Under the pieces are notes generated by a model. The model saw only the letters and a program-made list of their open reading frames with translations. It made no database searches and was not told the DNA's origin. Positions 1 through 9,240 of a stretch of DNA of 64,000 bases are shown one piece after another. How positions within the stretch are numbered: position 1 is the stretch's first letter; every line of letters starts with the position of its first letter. The DNA comes from Macrococcoides animalis (GTDB lineage: Bacteria > Bacillota > Bacilli > Staphylococcales > Staphylococcaceae): assembly GCF_047425875.1 (NCBI RefSeq), contig NZ_CP179727.1:620001-684000 (forward strand). The letters run 5' to 3'. A program made the position numbers and the translations under genes.

Positions 1-252
1 CGTAATTTCATCATTATATCCTGTTGATGTAGTTGTAATACCTTCTTTTATAATATCATCGTTAAATGTAGAGAAACCACCATTTATTACCCAATCTGCT
101 TCACCTGCAGTCACGCCATGTGCTGCATCAAATATAATATCAGCTTTACTGTTTGATTTCATTTGACTTGTTGTGTTGTCTTTATGTTGATTAGATGAAT
201 TGCATCCTGAGAGCAGTATTCCTGTAGTTAATAATACAATTATTTTTTTCAT
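1..252 (-). CDS. Secreted lipoprotein, partial (3' end outside window)
   Basis: The first 84 codons of a lipoprotein whose C-terminus lies beyond the left edge. The start ATG follows GGAG at a good distance. A short basic and hydrophobic signal peptide ends in the lipobox LLSGC near residues 14-18, so the protein should be lipid-anchored on the outer face of the membrane. After a Ser/Asn/Lys-rich linker comes FDAAHGVTAGEADWVINGG, a motif I have seen at the start of extracellular domains of unclear function in Firmicutes. Function unknown. A terminator lies between this gene and the upstream gene, so it probably has its own promoter. Confidence 0.75.
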   Translation of the reverse strand, partial: MKKIIVLLTTGILLSGCNSSNQHKDNTTSQMKSNSKADIIFDAAHGVTAGEADWVINGGFSTFNDDIIKEGITTTSTGYNDEIT

Positions 253-264
253 ATGAGTCTCCAT

Positions 265-313
265 TAAAAAAGTGTGTTATTATATATCAATTTACATATA
301 CATTAACACACTT
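265..313 (-). terminator. Rho-independent terminator
   Basis: An 11-bp perfect inverted repeat (AAAGTGTGTTA / TAACACACTTT) with an AT-rich loop, followed on the minus strand by a T run. It ends the transcript of the small gene at 321-614. Confidence 0.7.
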
Positions 314-320
314 TGAGCTA

Positions 321-614
321 TTATTTTGTTTTATAAGAAATCAATCTTACTTTCACTTTATCTGAATGAAAGTTAACCTCAGTATCTTTCGGAGTTGTTA
401 CGGTTACATCAACTAAATCATCTGACTCATTAAACTCATAAGTGATTAAATAACTCTCGAAGTCTTGGTCAAAGTTTGGCTTTTGTGCCACGATTCTATT
501 TACATCGCCATAAGTATCTTTCACAGTATAACCTGTAATTGATTCAAGTTCACGTGCGATTTCAGAAAGTGTATATTCTTTACCTTCTATAAGTACAAAT
601 TTTTCCTCATGCAT
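321..614 (-). CDS. Small conserved-looking hypothetical protein (97 aa)
   Basis: I do not recognise this acidic 97-residue protein. It has no signal peptide or membrane segment and is probably cytoplasmic. The N-terminal half (VLIEGKEYTLSEIARELES) looks helical, and the C-terminal half alternates charged and beta-branched residues as in a beta-sheet domain. The ATG is preceded by GGAGGCG at good spacing, which supports a real gene. It lies 46 bp downstream of the lipoprotein gene at 661-1572 on the same strand, with no terminator between them, so the two may be co-transcribed. Confidence 0.7.
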   Translation of the reverse strand: MHEEKFVLIEGKEYTLSEIARELESITGYTVKDTYGDVNRIVAQKPNFDQDFESYLITYEFNESDDLVDVTVTTPKDTEVNFHSDKVKVRLISYKTK

Positions 615-660
615 ATTAACGCCTCCGTGTTCTTTTTATTATGATTCCCTAAAATGTAGT

Positions 661-1572
661 TTAAGAAACATTTATTACATACCCTTTTGAATTCTCTAAT
701 GTTTTGTCGGCCATATCTTTTGATTCAGAAACGCCACCTTTAATATATAACTGAGCTTTACCATTCTGAATTTTTTTATAATCTTGTTTATTAATAGCAA
801 TTGATTTATAACTAATTGTCTTTTCTTTTGGTGCATATTCATTATAATTCTGCTTACTTTTTTTCATTGTAATCTCTTGAAGCTCTGTAGGTATAAACGA
901 TGCATATTCCGAGAATATCTTTTTACCATCGATATCTAATAATCCAACATTGTTATAGTATAAAGGTTTATTTAACGTATTTTCTGTTGTCACTTCATAT
1001 ATCATGACATACCCTTCAGTATCGCCATTAAATAACACAACCTGGTCCTTAGGCATATCTGTCACTTTAAATATTTGAATTCGACTAATTGTCGTGTTCA
1101 TACCTGCATCTTTAAAATTTAAGCCGATATCCTTAATAGACTTCACTGTTTGTACTTTACCATTCGTACTTGCTTCAATTGTATTTGGCATTGTGACTTT
1201 ATTACGCGATTGAGCAGCTTTACTTGCTAGTTGTGCACGGGCTTTTTCTTCTTTATCAGCCTTTTGCTGAGCGATTAAGCGATTGCGTTTATCAATTGCT
1301 GCTTGCTTTTTCTTTTCCTCTTCTTCTCGCTTAAGTTGTGCTTTTATTTCTGCTTCTTTATCCTTTTCTAATTGATTTATAACTGTTTGTTTATCTTTAA
1401 TTTCTTTGTCTATAGATTTATTCTCTTCTTGTAAAGACTTTAGTTCTTTCTTAGATTTATCTTTTTGTTTCTTTAATTGCTCAATTTCTTTTTTCAGTTT
1501 GCCTGTATCTTCATTACTACAGCCCGTTAAAATTAATGCACCTGAAATTGCTAAGTACGCAAAGTTTTTCAA
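661..1572 (-). CDS. Coiled-coil surface lipoprotein (303 aa)
   Basis: A membrane-anchored lipoprotein. The signal peptide ends in the lipobox LTGCSN (Cys near residue 18). Residues about 22-115 are almost entirely Lys, Glu, Gln and Arg in heptad-like order, which predicts a long coiled coil. Residues about 140-303 form a beta-rich domain resembling the DUF4352/DUF5068 type found in Gram-positive lipoproteins. The start codon is TTG, seven bases after GGTGGG; no better ATG is available upstream. Function unknown; a role in cell-envelope interaction is inferred from its architecture. Low-complexity coding in the coiled coil explains the shadow frames on the other strand. Confidence 0.8.
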   Translation of the reverse strand: MKNFAYLAISGALILTGCSNEDTGKLKKEIEQLKKQKDKSKKELKSLQEENKSIDKEIKDKQTVINQLEKDKEAEIKAQLKREEEEKKKQAAIDKRNRLIAQQKADKEEKARAQLASKAAQSRNKVTMPNTIEASTNGKVQTVKSIKDIGLNFKDAGMNTTISRIQIFKVTDMPKDQVVLFNGDTEGYVMIYEVTTENTLNKPLYYNNVGLLDIDGKKIFSEYASFIPTELQEITMKKSKQNYNEYAPKEKTISYKSIAINKQDYKKIQNGKAQLYIKGGVSESKDMADKTLENSKGYVINVS

Positions 1573-1722
1573 GTCAATCCCACCTTCATCATTCTAGCTA
1601 CTATTTTAACACAGAATATAAAATTCGTATGTTAATTACATTCTCAGAAATCTTATTCTTTGCATTATTAATTATTTTGAAGAACAATATAAATATACAT
1701 TAACATTAAGGGGGGAAAATTA

Positions 1723-2229
1723 ATGAAATATAAAATTATTCATAGTTCAACATCCGAAAGTACACCGAACCACATGATCTTACCAGTAATTGTTTATCAA
1801 GATGTTAAAGGCGATTTCGCACAAATATTCAAACAAAATCAATGGACCGGAATTTGGACAGACGGTGTATTTGATTATCATCATTACCATCCAGATACAC
1901 ATGAAGTTTTAGGCGTTGCATCTGGTGAAGCCACACTGATGATTGGCGGGGAATCAGGCAGTAAAATTACCGTTAAAGTAGGAGATGCATTATTATTACC
2001 TGCAGGATACGGACATAAAAGATTAGAAGCGAGTCATGACTTCAAAGTTGTTGGTGCATACCCAACCGAAAATGAAGTAGAAACGTTAACAAGCTATGAC
2101 GACATAAATGCAATAAACATGAGGGTAAATAATGTAACATTGCCTGAACAAGATCCAATCGAAGGTAGTACAGGTCCAATGTTTAAAGAATGGCATAATA
2201 TTTATCATTGCAACACTTTTCTAAAATAG
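1723..2229 (+). CDS. Cupin-domain protein, YjlB-like
   Basis: A 168-residue single-domain cupin similar to Bacillus subtilis YjlB. The metal-site motif is visible as HHYHPDTHEVLGVASGEA (residues about 52-69), and the second cupin motif as GDALLLPAGYGHKRL (about 88-102); His and Glu would bind a divalent metal. No signal peptide, so cytoplasmic. Cupins may be enzymes or small-molecule binders, and the substrate cannot be read from the sequence. A strong ribosome site (AAGGGGGG) sits just upstream. It is a single-gene unit, flanked by minus-strand genes and closed by a strong terminator. Confidence 0.85.
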   Translation: MKYKIIHSSTSESTPNHMILPVIVYQDVKGDFAQIFKQNQWTGIWTDGVFDYHHYHPDTHEVLGVASGEATLMIGGESGSKITVKVGDALLLPAGYGHKRLEASHDFKVVGAYPTENEVETLTSYDDINAINMRVNNVTLPEQDPIEGSTGPMFKEWHNIYHCNTFLK

Positions 2230-2270
2230 AGGCGGCGAACGAGCGTTTTGACACATGCAAACTGGAAACA

Positions 2271-2323
2271 AAACCGAATGAACTATAAATCAAAGTTGCG
2301 ATTTATGAGTTCATTCGGTTTTT
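2271..2323. terminator. Bidirectional terminator
   Basis: A long stem built on AAACCGAATGAACT and its complement, with T-rich tails on both strands. It serves the cupin gene on the plus strand and corA on the minus strand. Confidence 0.8.
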
Positions 2324-2359
2324 ACTTGTGGTAGAACAGTTAGTCCCAAATCTCTGCTA

Positions 2360-3307
2360 TTAGAACCATTTCTTTACTCTAAAATATCCTATCATACCAA
2401 CAGTGATAGCAATCATTACAACCCAAACTGCTAAATAGCCATATTTCCAATGTAGTTCTGGCATGACTTCAAAGTTCATGCCATAAATACCTGCTATTAA
2501 TGTCAAGGGCATGAATATCACAGAATAAATTGTTAATATTTTCATGATATTATTCATTCTAAATGAGTTCAGTGAAATATAGTTATCTCGAATATCTGCA
2601 GTCATCTCTCTTGATGATTCAATCATCTCGACTTGTTTGATTAAATGGTCATTGATGTGGTGCAAGAAGATTTTTTGTTTCTTACTGATTGATAATACTC
2701 TTCCTTCTAATAGTCGATACACTAAATCACGCATTGGCAATACAGTACGTCTAATTAATAATAAGTCTTCTCTTAAATCAAATGTCTCATCTATTAAGTT
2801 CTCTGTCGAAATATTCACAGAATGTCGATCTTCGAACGAGAATACTTTATCTTCTAGATCGTATACAAAAGGAAAATAATTATCGACAATAGCATCTAAT
2901 GTTTTATACATCACTTCATTGGTTGTTATCTTTTCATTCGGCTTTTTATTTAGCATTGTTTGCCATACTTTATCTACTTCTTCCGACGCTTCCTTGTGGA
3001 ATGTCACAATTAATGTAGGGTTAATAAAGATATCTATTTCTTCCGGTTTCATTGTCTTTAAATCAATTGCATGGAAAACAAAGAACAAATAATCGTCATA
3101 TTCTTTATATTTTGGACGCTGACTTACTGTTGTCGCATCTTCAATTGATAACGGGTGAAAGTGGAAAAATTGACTTAATATTAAACTCTCTTCTTTAGTT
3201 GGCTCACTTAAATCTACCCATAACCATTTTGGAGTTACTTCTATATCATATGGCGAGCTACACACATGAAGTGCATTCTGTTCATCTATATACAGCGTTC
3301 TAATCAT
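2360..3307 (-). CDS. corA: CorA-type Mg2+/divalent cation transporter
   Basis: A 315-residue CorA family channel for Mg2+ (possibly Co2+ or Ni2+). The large N-terminal cytoplasmic domain runs to about residue 250. Two C-terminal membrane helices follow, with the family signature YGMN after the first helix at about residues 274-277, followed by the acidic MPEL loop. The C-terminal tail is basic. The length is normal for the family. The start ATG follows AGAGGTG and lies one base after the stop of the GNAT gene upstream, so the two are co-transcribed. No Mg riboswitch is visible upstream. Confidence 0.93.
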   Translation of the reverse strand: MIRTLYIDEQNALHVCSSPYDIEVTPKWLWVDLSEPTKEESLILSQFFHFHPLSIEDATTVSQRPKYKEYDDYLFFVFHAIDLKTMKPEEIDIFINPTLIVTFHKEASEEVDKVWQTMLNKKPNEKITTNEVMYKTLDAIVDNYFPFVYDLEDKVFSFEDRHSVNISTENLIDETFDLREDLLLIRRTVLPMRDLVYRLLEGRVLSISKKQKIFLHHINDHLIKQVEMIESSREMTADIRDNYISLNSFRMNNIMKILTIYSVIFMPLTLIAGIYGMNFEVMPELHWKYGYLAVWVVMIAITVGMIGYFRVKKWF

Positions 3308-3308
3308 T

Positions 3309-3752
3309 TTACACCTCTATTGTTTTTATCATTGATGTACGATTCATCATTGTTGTATATCCTAATTTTCCATTTAATCGAATCATTGCAATATTACTCG
3401 GATGTACATCGCTATATATAGTATTGATATGATTTTCTTTTGCGATGATTTCAATTTGTCTTTTAAGTTGAGTTGCAAGACCTAGATTTCGAAACTTTGG
3501 ATCTACATATGTCGACTTTATATGAACCACATCCCCTATGTGATACCATAAGAATGCGCATAAAGTATTATCATCTTCTATTAATAATATTTGATCATTA
3601 CGATGCATCATTAATAAACTCATTGATTCATAACGTAATTTAATGTCTAGTTCAGTTGCACTGTATTTCTTATCATATGCTTTAGGCATTAATTCATGAA
3701 TACGTGCGATTTTCTTTAATACTTCTGTTTCAGTTGTTAATAAACTTCTCAT
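3309..3752 (-). CDS. GNAT family N-acetyltransferase
   Basis: A single GNAT domain of about 147 residues, predicted to transfer acetyl from acetyl-CoA to an unknown amine. Motif A is visible as VDPKFRNLGLATQLKRQIE (the family R/Q-x-x-G-x-A pattern), followed by the conserved SDVHPSNIAMIRLNGKLGY region typical of motif B. I start at the ATG at 3752 because AAGGTG lies just upstream; longer in-frame starts encode a Cys- and Tyr-rich stretch unlike the family. It is the first gene of a two-gene unit with corA. Confidence 0.75.
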   Translation of the reverse strand: MRSLLTTETEVLKKIARIHELMPKAYDKKYSATELDIKLRYESMSLLMMHRNDQILLIEDDNTLCAFLWYHIGDVVHIKSTYVDPKFRNLGLATQLKRQIEIIAKENHINTIYSDVHPSNIAMIRLNGKLGYTTMMNRTSMIKTIEV

Positions 3753-3938
3753 ATCATTCACCTTTTTCATTGTACATGGATATGTATGATATCTCCACAA
3801 TAAACTTAAACAAATACATCTACTCAAGCACAAAAATTACACCTGTTACATATACAAAACACACATTTCCTAGTTGTACTATTACAGTTAAACTGCTTTA
3901 TATCAAAGTTTATTAAAAAGTTAACCGTTTTCAAAATA

Positions 3939-3993
3939 AATGTGATTATTTTCACGTATCGGTGTTATAATTGATTTGTGAAGTGATTAACAA
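3939..3993 (+). promoter_or_regulatory. pflBA promoter with two Rex-like operators
   Basis: Site 1 is TGTGATTATTTTCAC (about 3941-3955). Site 2 is TTGTGAAGTGATTAACAA (3976-3993). Both resemble the Rex consensus TTGTGAA-N4-TTCACAA; site 2 differs at about one informative position outside the AT spacer. An extended -10 TGTTATAAT lies between them (about 3964-3971). Rex would thus block the promoter when NAD+ is high and release it at high NADH, that is, under low oxygen. This arrangement is known for pfl genes of staphylococci. Confidence 0.7.
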
Positions 3994-4016
3994 ATGAAAA
4001 TTTGGAGGGAATTATT

Positions 4017-6266
4017 ATGTTTAAAGAAGAAACTAAAAAAACAAATGCTTGGGAAGGTTTTAAATTAGGTAAATGGAACAAAAGAATCGATGTTCGTGAA
4101 TTTATCCAATTGAACTACACTTTATATGACGGTAAAGATGAGTTCTTAGCTAGTCCAACTGAAGCAACAAAAACATTATGGGATCAAGTAATGCAATTGA
4201 CAAAAGAAGAACGTGACCGTGGTGGCATGTGGGATATGGATACTAAAATAGCATCAACAATTACATCACATGACGCAGGTTACTTAAATAAAGATTTAGA
4301 AACAATCGTAGGTGTACAAACAGAAAAACCATTCAAACGTTCAATGCAACCCTTTGGTGGTATTCGTATGGCAAAAGCTGCTTGTGAATCTTACGGTTAT
4401 GAATTAGATAAAGAAACTGAAAAAGTCTTCACTGATTACCGTAAAACACATAATGCTGGTGTATTCGATGCTTACTCAAAAGAAATGTTAGCTTGTCGTA
4501 AAGCGGGTGTTATTACTGGTCTTCCAGATGCTTACGGACGTGGACGTATTATTGGTGACTATCGTCGTGTAGCATTGTATGGTGTAGATTTCTTAATGAA
4601 CGAAAAACAAAAAGACTTCAATAACTTATCTACTGTAATGTCAGAAGATATCATTCGTTTACGTGAAGAAGTTTCAGAACAATATCGTGCATTAAACGAA
4701 TTAAAAGAATTAGGTAACATTTATGGATTTGATATTTCACGTCCAGCTGAAAACTTCAAAGAAGCTGTTCAATGGACTTACTTAGCATACTTAGCTGCGA
4801 TTAAAGAGCAAAACGGTGCTGCAATGAGTTTAGGCCGTGTATCTACATTCTTAGATATTTATGCAGAACGTGATTTAAAAGCTGGCACAATTTCAGAAAT
4901 CGAAGTACAAGAAATCATTGACCACTTCATCATGAAATTACGTTTAGTAAAATTTGCACGTACACCAGATTACAACGCATTATTCTCAGGAGATCCAACT
5001 TGGGTTACTGAATCAATCGGTGGTGTTGGTATTGATGGCCGTGCATTAGTAACAAAGAGCTCATTCCGATTCTTACATTCATTAGATAACTTAGGTCCAG
5101 CACCAGAACCAAACTTAACAGTATTATGGTCTACACGCTTACCTGAAAACTTTAAAAAATATTGTGCAAAAATGAGTATTAAAACAAGCTCAATTCAATA
5201 TGAAAATGATGATTTAATGCGTGAAAGCTACGGCGACGACTACGGTATCGCATGTTGTGTAAGTGCCATGAAAATTGGTAAACAAATGCAATTCTTCGGT
5301 GCTCGTGCTAACTTAGCAAAAACATTATTATACGCAATTAACGGTGGTGTTGATGAAGTAAGTGGCGCTCAAGTTGGTCCAAACTTCGCTCCAATCACTG
5401 ATGAAGTATTAGATTACGATAAAGTATACAAACAATTTGATCAAATGATGGAATGGTTAGCTGGGGTTTATATCAACTCATTAAACGTTATCCACTACAT
5501 GCATGATAAGTACAGCTATGAAAGAATTGAAATGGCTTTACATGATACAGAAATTATTCGTACAATGGCTACAGGTATTGCTGGATTATCAGTTGCTGCT
5601 GACTCATTATCAGCAATTAAATACGCAAAAGTTAAAACAATCCGTAACGAAGAAGGATTGGTAGTCGACTTCGAAACTGAGGGCGAATTCCCTCAATACG
5701 GAAACAATGATGCGCGTGTTGATGATATTGCAGTACAATTGGTAGAATCATTCATGGGTAAATTACGTAAGCATAAAACATACCGTGATTCAGAACATAC
5801 AATGTCAGTATTAACAATCACTTCAAACGTAGTATATGGTAAGAAAACAGGTAATACACCTGACGGACGTAAAGAAGGACAACCATTTGCGCCAGGTGCG
5901 AACCCAATGCACGGAAGAGATAAAAATGGTGCCTTAGCTTCATTATCTTCAGTTGCTAAATTACCTTACGATTGCTGTAAAGATGGTATTTCAAATACAT
6001 TCTCAATCGTACCGAAATCATTAGGTAAAGAAGATGATTCACAACAACAAAACTTAGTAGGTGTATTAGATGGTTATGCAATGCAACATGGTCACCACCT
6101 AAACATCAACGTATTCAATCGTGAAACATTACTTGATGCGATGGAACATCCAGAAGAATATCCACAACTTACAATCCGTGTATCAGGATACGCAGTAAAC
6201 TTTATTAAATTAACACGCGAACAACAATTAGATGTAATTTCAAGAACATTCCATGAAAAAATGTAG
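4017..6266 (+). CDS. pflB: Formate acetyltransferase (pyruvate formate-lyase)
   Basis: Pyruvate formate-lyase converts pyruvate and CoA into acetyl-CoA and formate in anaerobic mixed-acid fermentation. It is a cytoplasmic glycyl-radical enzyme. The catalytic Cys pair is visible as ACCVSAM (Cys near 412-413), and the radical glycine lies in RVSGYAVNF (Gly near 724), close to the C-terminus. The protein is 749 residues from the ATG at 4017, the usual staphylococcal length; that ATG follows GGAGGG at normal spacing, so I prefer it to the ATG 15 bases upstream. The activase gene pflA follows 25 bp later. Upstream Rex-like sites fit oxygen and redox control. Confidence 0.97.
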   Translation: MFKEETKKTNAWEGFKLGKWNKRIDVREFIQLNYTLYDGKDEFLASPTEATKTLWDQVMQLTKEERDRGGMWDMDTKIASTITSHDAGYLNKDLETIVGVQTEKPFKRSMQPFGGIRMAKAACESYGYELDKETEKVFTDYRKTHNAGVFDAYSKEMLACRKAGVITGLPDAYGRGRIIGDYRRVALYGVDFLMNEKQKDFNNLSTVMSEDIIRLREEVSEQYRALNELKELGNIYGFDISRPAENFKEAVQWTYLAYLAAIKEQNGAAMSLGRVSTFLDIYAERDLKAGTISEIEVQEIIDHFIMKLRLVKFARTPDYNALFSGDPTWVTESIGGVGIDGRALVTKSSFRFLHSLDNLGPAPEPNLTVLWSTRLPENFKKYCAKMSIKTSSIQYENDDLMRESYGDDYGIACCVSAMKIGKQMQFFGARANLAKTLLYAINGGVDEVSGAQVGPNFAPITDEVLDYDKVYKQFDQMMEWLAGVYINSLNVIHYMHDKYSYERIEMALHDTEIIRTMATGIAGLSVAADSLSAIKYAKVKTIRNEEGLVVDFETEGEFPQYGNNDARVDDIAVQLVESFMGKLRKHKTYRDSEHTMSVLTITSNVVYGKKTGNTPDGRKEGQPFAPGANPMHGRDKNGALASLSSVAKLPYDCCKDGISNTFSIVPKSLGKEDDSQQQNLVGVLDGYAMQHGHHLNINVFNRETLLDAMEHPEEYPQLTIRVSGYAVNFIKLTREQQLDVISRTFHEKM

Positions 6267-6291
6267 TAAATAGTTAAAGGACGGGATTTAG

Positions 6292-7044
6292 ATGATTAAA
6301 GGACACATTCATTCAGTAGAAAGCTTAGGTACAGTTGACGGACCAGGACTGAGATATATACTATTCACTCAAGGATGTTTATTACGTTGCCAGTTCTGTC
6401 ATAATCCAGATACTTGGGAAATCGGTGCCCCATCTAGGGAAGTAACTGCTGAAGAAATTGTGAACGAAGTATTACCTTATATCCCATACTTTAATGCTTC
6501 CAATGGCGGTGTAACTGTAAGTGGCGGAGAACCGCTACTGCAGTTACCATTCCTTGAAGAATTATTTGCAAAATTAAAACAACACGGCATCTCAACTTGT
6601 GTAGATACATCAGCAGGTTGCTTCAATGAAACACCTGCATTCATGCACCACTTTGATAATATGCAAGAGAATACAGATCTATTCTTAGTTGATATTAAGC
6701 ATATCGATAACGAGAAACATATCAAACTTACAGGTAAACCGAACACACACATCTTAAGATTTGCAGAGCTACTATCTGAAAGAAAACAGCCTGTTTGGAT
6801 TAGACATGTTCTAGTACCAGGCATCACTGATGACGAAGCAGATTTAATCAAGCTCGGTGAATTTATCAATTCTTTAGACAATGTCGAGAAATTCGAAATC
6901 TTACCCTATCACCAACTTGGTGTTCATAAGTGGGAAGCAATGAATTTACAATATCCATTAAAAGACGTTGAACCACCAAGTGATGATGCAGTCAAACATG
7001 CTTATGATTTAGTGAATTTCAAAGGAAAGACTCCTATAAATTAA
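6292..7044 (+). CDS. pflA: Pyruvate formate-lyase activating enzyme
   Basis: A radical-SAM enzyme that abstracts hydrogen from the active-site glycine of PflB to switch it on. The [4Fe-4S] motif CLLRCQFC (Cys near 29, 33 and 36) is present, followed by the GGVTVSGGEPLLQ SAM-binding stretch near residues 67-79. The length of 250 residues is normal. It is translated from the same transcript as pflB; the start is preceded by AAGGACGG. A strong hairpin right after the stop ends the operon. Confidence 0.97.
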   Translation: MIKGHIHSVESLGTVDGPGLRYILFTQGCLLRCQFCHNPDTWEIGAPSREVTAEEIVNEVLPYIPYFNASNGGVTVSGGEPLLQLPFLEELFAKLKQHGISTCVDTSAGCFNETPAFMHHFDNMQENTDLFLVDIKHIDNEKHIKLTGKPNTHILRFAELLSERKQPVWIRHVLVPGITDDEADLIKLGEFINSLDNVEKFEILPYHQLGVHKWEAMNLQYPLKDVEPPSDDAVKHAYDLVNFKGKTPIN

Positions 7045-7080
7045 TTAAAAGCATTCAGCCAGTGGCTGAATGCTTTTAAT
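7044..7080. terminator. Bidirectional terminator between pflA and the antiporter gene
   Basis: The perfect stem AAAAGCATTCAGCC / GGCTGAATGCTTTT with a 3-base loop has T runs on both strands. It overlaps the stop codons of both convergent genes. Confidence 0.9.
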
Positions 7081-9118
7081 TATCTTCATAAGTATCAAGT
7101 AACATCATCTCATCATAGTTAATCGATTGTCTTAATTCTACTGCTAAGTTCGTAGATAACTTTCCTTTTGCGAGTAAACGGTTAATCAAATCTTTCTCAG
7201 CATTAAGTACGTCAAGTGCGAATAGTGTTTCTGCATCGTCTAAACTTTCACTTGTCGCATTACGCTTAATTTGACTCACACGATTTAAATAGTTATCAGA
7301 TACGAGTGCAATTTCAATACGATTATCTAAAGTCATTTCTTCTCCAAGACGTTGAACAACATTGTAATGTACACGTCCTGCAATTTTTTGAATTTCAATT
7401 AAGTTATTCTTAATCGACAATGAACTTGATTGATTAATACGATTTGCAAATGCTTTACGCTTTCTGTGCATTCTATATAAGAACAACATTCTTCTAAAGA
7501 AATTTGTAGAATGAAATATTTTAGAACGTTCGATATATTGTACATAGTTATTAAATGAACTTTGTGTGATTTCACTCGCATCAACCATTTCATCTAACGT
7601 CTTCATTTCAGTATTCATTGCAATAGCATGCAAGCGATCAATTTCTTTTGGACTATGATTTCTATCGCTCACTTCACTATAAAACCCTACTTGCATTGTA
7701 TATTGACGAATTAAGTTACCTGCGATTATACTATTTTCTTTCGTAGTATTATCGTGTATATATTTAATCCCAAACTCTTTTAACTTAATACGCGCATCTT
7801 TAAAACTTAAAATTGAATCATCTACATTTACAATAGATTTAGGTGTCAATATTGGTAGCAATATTTGAGCGACTACTAAACTAATCACAATAATACCTGC
7901 TGCAATAAATAGTAAATTATCACGATAAGTAAATACTTCACCTTTGACGATTTCTAACGGTATTGTTAAAGCAATGGCCATTGAAATTGTACCATGAACA
8001 CCACATACAGTTGCGATAATCGCGTATTTGAAGCGGTTCGGTCTTACTTCTTTCTCATCAATATTCTCACGATTTAATATACGTTCAAATCTGCTTTCAC
8101 GGATGTAGAACATATCATATAAGAAGAACACCCAAATAAATCTAAATAAATAAACGAGTAAGGCAATAATAAGCATATAAATAATTGTCGATGTAATATC
8201 CTCATTACCGTGTTCAATTAATGACGTCGTTACTTCTGGAATCAAATATCCTAGTAATGTAAAGACAAATCCATTTAACACTGTAGATAATAATCCCCAT
8301 GTATTATTATAACCAAGTTGTAATCGAGTTGTTGCCTGGCTCATCCTATCACGTTCAATGCCGTGAACAATACCGCCAATAACAGCTGCTATGACACCTG
8401 ATGCATGTATTTGTTCAGCCAGTTCATATATTATAAATGGCGTTAATAACTGAATTAATATAAAAATATATTCATTAAAGAAACCTTTACGAATCAGAAA
8501 TATCCTTAATTGTACAAACAATAATCCAACGATTAAACCAACAATTAACCCACCCAGCGTAGCTACTAAAAATTGTGATACAGATTCTCTAACACTAAAT
8601 ACGCCAGTTGTAAGTGCAAGTAATGCTATCTTAAAACTTAAGATACCTGCAGCATCATTGAGTAAAGATTCACCCTCTAGAATGGTCATTAAACCTTTTG
8701 GTAATCTCTTACCCTTTGCAATTGCTTGGACAGCAACAGCATCTGTCGGACAGATAATTGCAGCAAGTGCAAAACAAGCGGCAAGTGGTAAGAAAGGCAT
8801 TAGCCAATGTGTGATAAATCCTAATCCGATAACTGTCGTAAATACTAATCCCATCGCCATCAATATAATCGGCTTTAAATATTTAAGAAATGTTATTCTG
8901 GAAACTTGATACCCTTCTAAGAATAATAATGGTGCAATTATTCCCATTAAAAATAACTCAGGTTCAAATTCAACATGGAGCGGTACTGGTGTTAAAAAGA
9001 TTAACATCCCAATTATGATTTGAATAAATGCAAGCGGAATTTTAGGTATATAAAAATTTATTATAGTTGAAAGAATAATTGCAAAAACTAGACTTAAAAT
9101 AATTATAAAACTTTCCAT
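7076..9118 (-). CDS. Na+/H+ antiporter, CPA1 (NhaP/NhaK) family
   Basis: A 680-residue cation/proton antiporter of the inner membrane. About twelve hydrophobic segments fill residues 1-420. Conserved CPA1 features include FLEGYQ, ICPTDAVAVQAIAKG (the TDA motif) and ILEGESLLNDAAG (the ND motif that carries the transported ions), near residues 65-160. Residues about 430-680 form a hydrophilic, helical cytoplasmic tail, longer than in minimal NhaP proteins and likely regulatory. The gene is monocistronic, convergent with pflA, and probably serves Na+ or K+ and pH homeostasis. Confidence 0.92.
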   Translation of the reverse strand: MESFIIILSLVFAIILSTIINFYIPKIPLAFIQIIIGMLIFLTPVPLHVEFEPELFLMGIIAPLLFLEGYQVSRITFLKYLKPIILMAMGLVFTTVIGLGFITHWLMPFLPLAACFALAAIICPTDAVAVQAIAKGKRLPKGLMTILEGESLLNDAAGILSFKIALLALTTGVFSVRESVSQFLVATLGGLIVGLIVGLLFVQLRIFLIRKGFFNEYIFILIQLLTPFIIYELAEQIHASGVIAAVIGGIVHGIERDRMSQATTRLQLGYNNTWGLLSTVLNGFVFTLLGYLIPEVTTSLIEHGNEDITSTIIYMLIIALLVYLFRFIWVFFLYDMFYIRESRFERILNRENIDEKEVRPNRFKYAIIATVCGVHGTISMAIALTIPLEIVKGEVFTYRDNLLFIAAGIIVISLVVAQILLPILTPKSIVNVDDSILSFKDARIKLKEFGIKYIHDNTTKENSIIAGNLIRQYTMQVGFYSEVSDRNHSPKEIDRLHAIAMNTEMKTLDEMVDASEITQSSFNNYVQYIERSKIFHSTNFFRRMLFLYRMHRKRKAFANRINQSSSLSIKNNLIEIQKIAGRVHYNVVQRLGEEMTLDNRIEIALVSDNYLNRVSQIKRNATSESLDDAETLFALDVLNAEKDLINRLLAKGKLSTNLAVELRQSINYDEMMLLDTYEDN

Positions 9119-9194
9119 GCGTCACCTCTTTTATCTTCAATGATAAATAATTATACCCTTAATTCTCACATGTTTACATAGAATTTACTTGAAA

Positions 9195-9234
9195 ATAAAA
9201 AAAGTAAGTAGCCTACGATTAGACTACTCACTTT
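9195..9234 (-). terminator. Rho-independent terminator
   Basis: The stem AGTGAGTAG / CTACTTACTT is followed by a run of seven T on the minus strand. It ends the DinB-like gene. Confidence 0.8.
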
Positions 9235-9240
9235 CACCAT

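Noticed and set aside
1406..1597. Ser/Phe-rich plus-strand frame
   Set aside because: Antisense of the Lys/Glu coiled-coil region of the lipoprotein gene.
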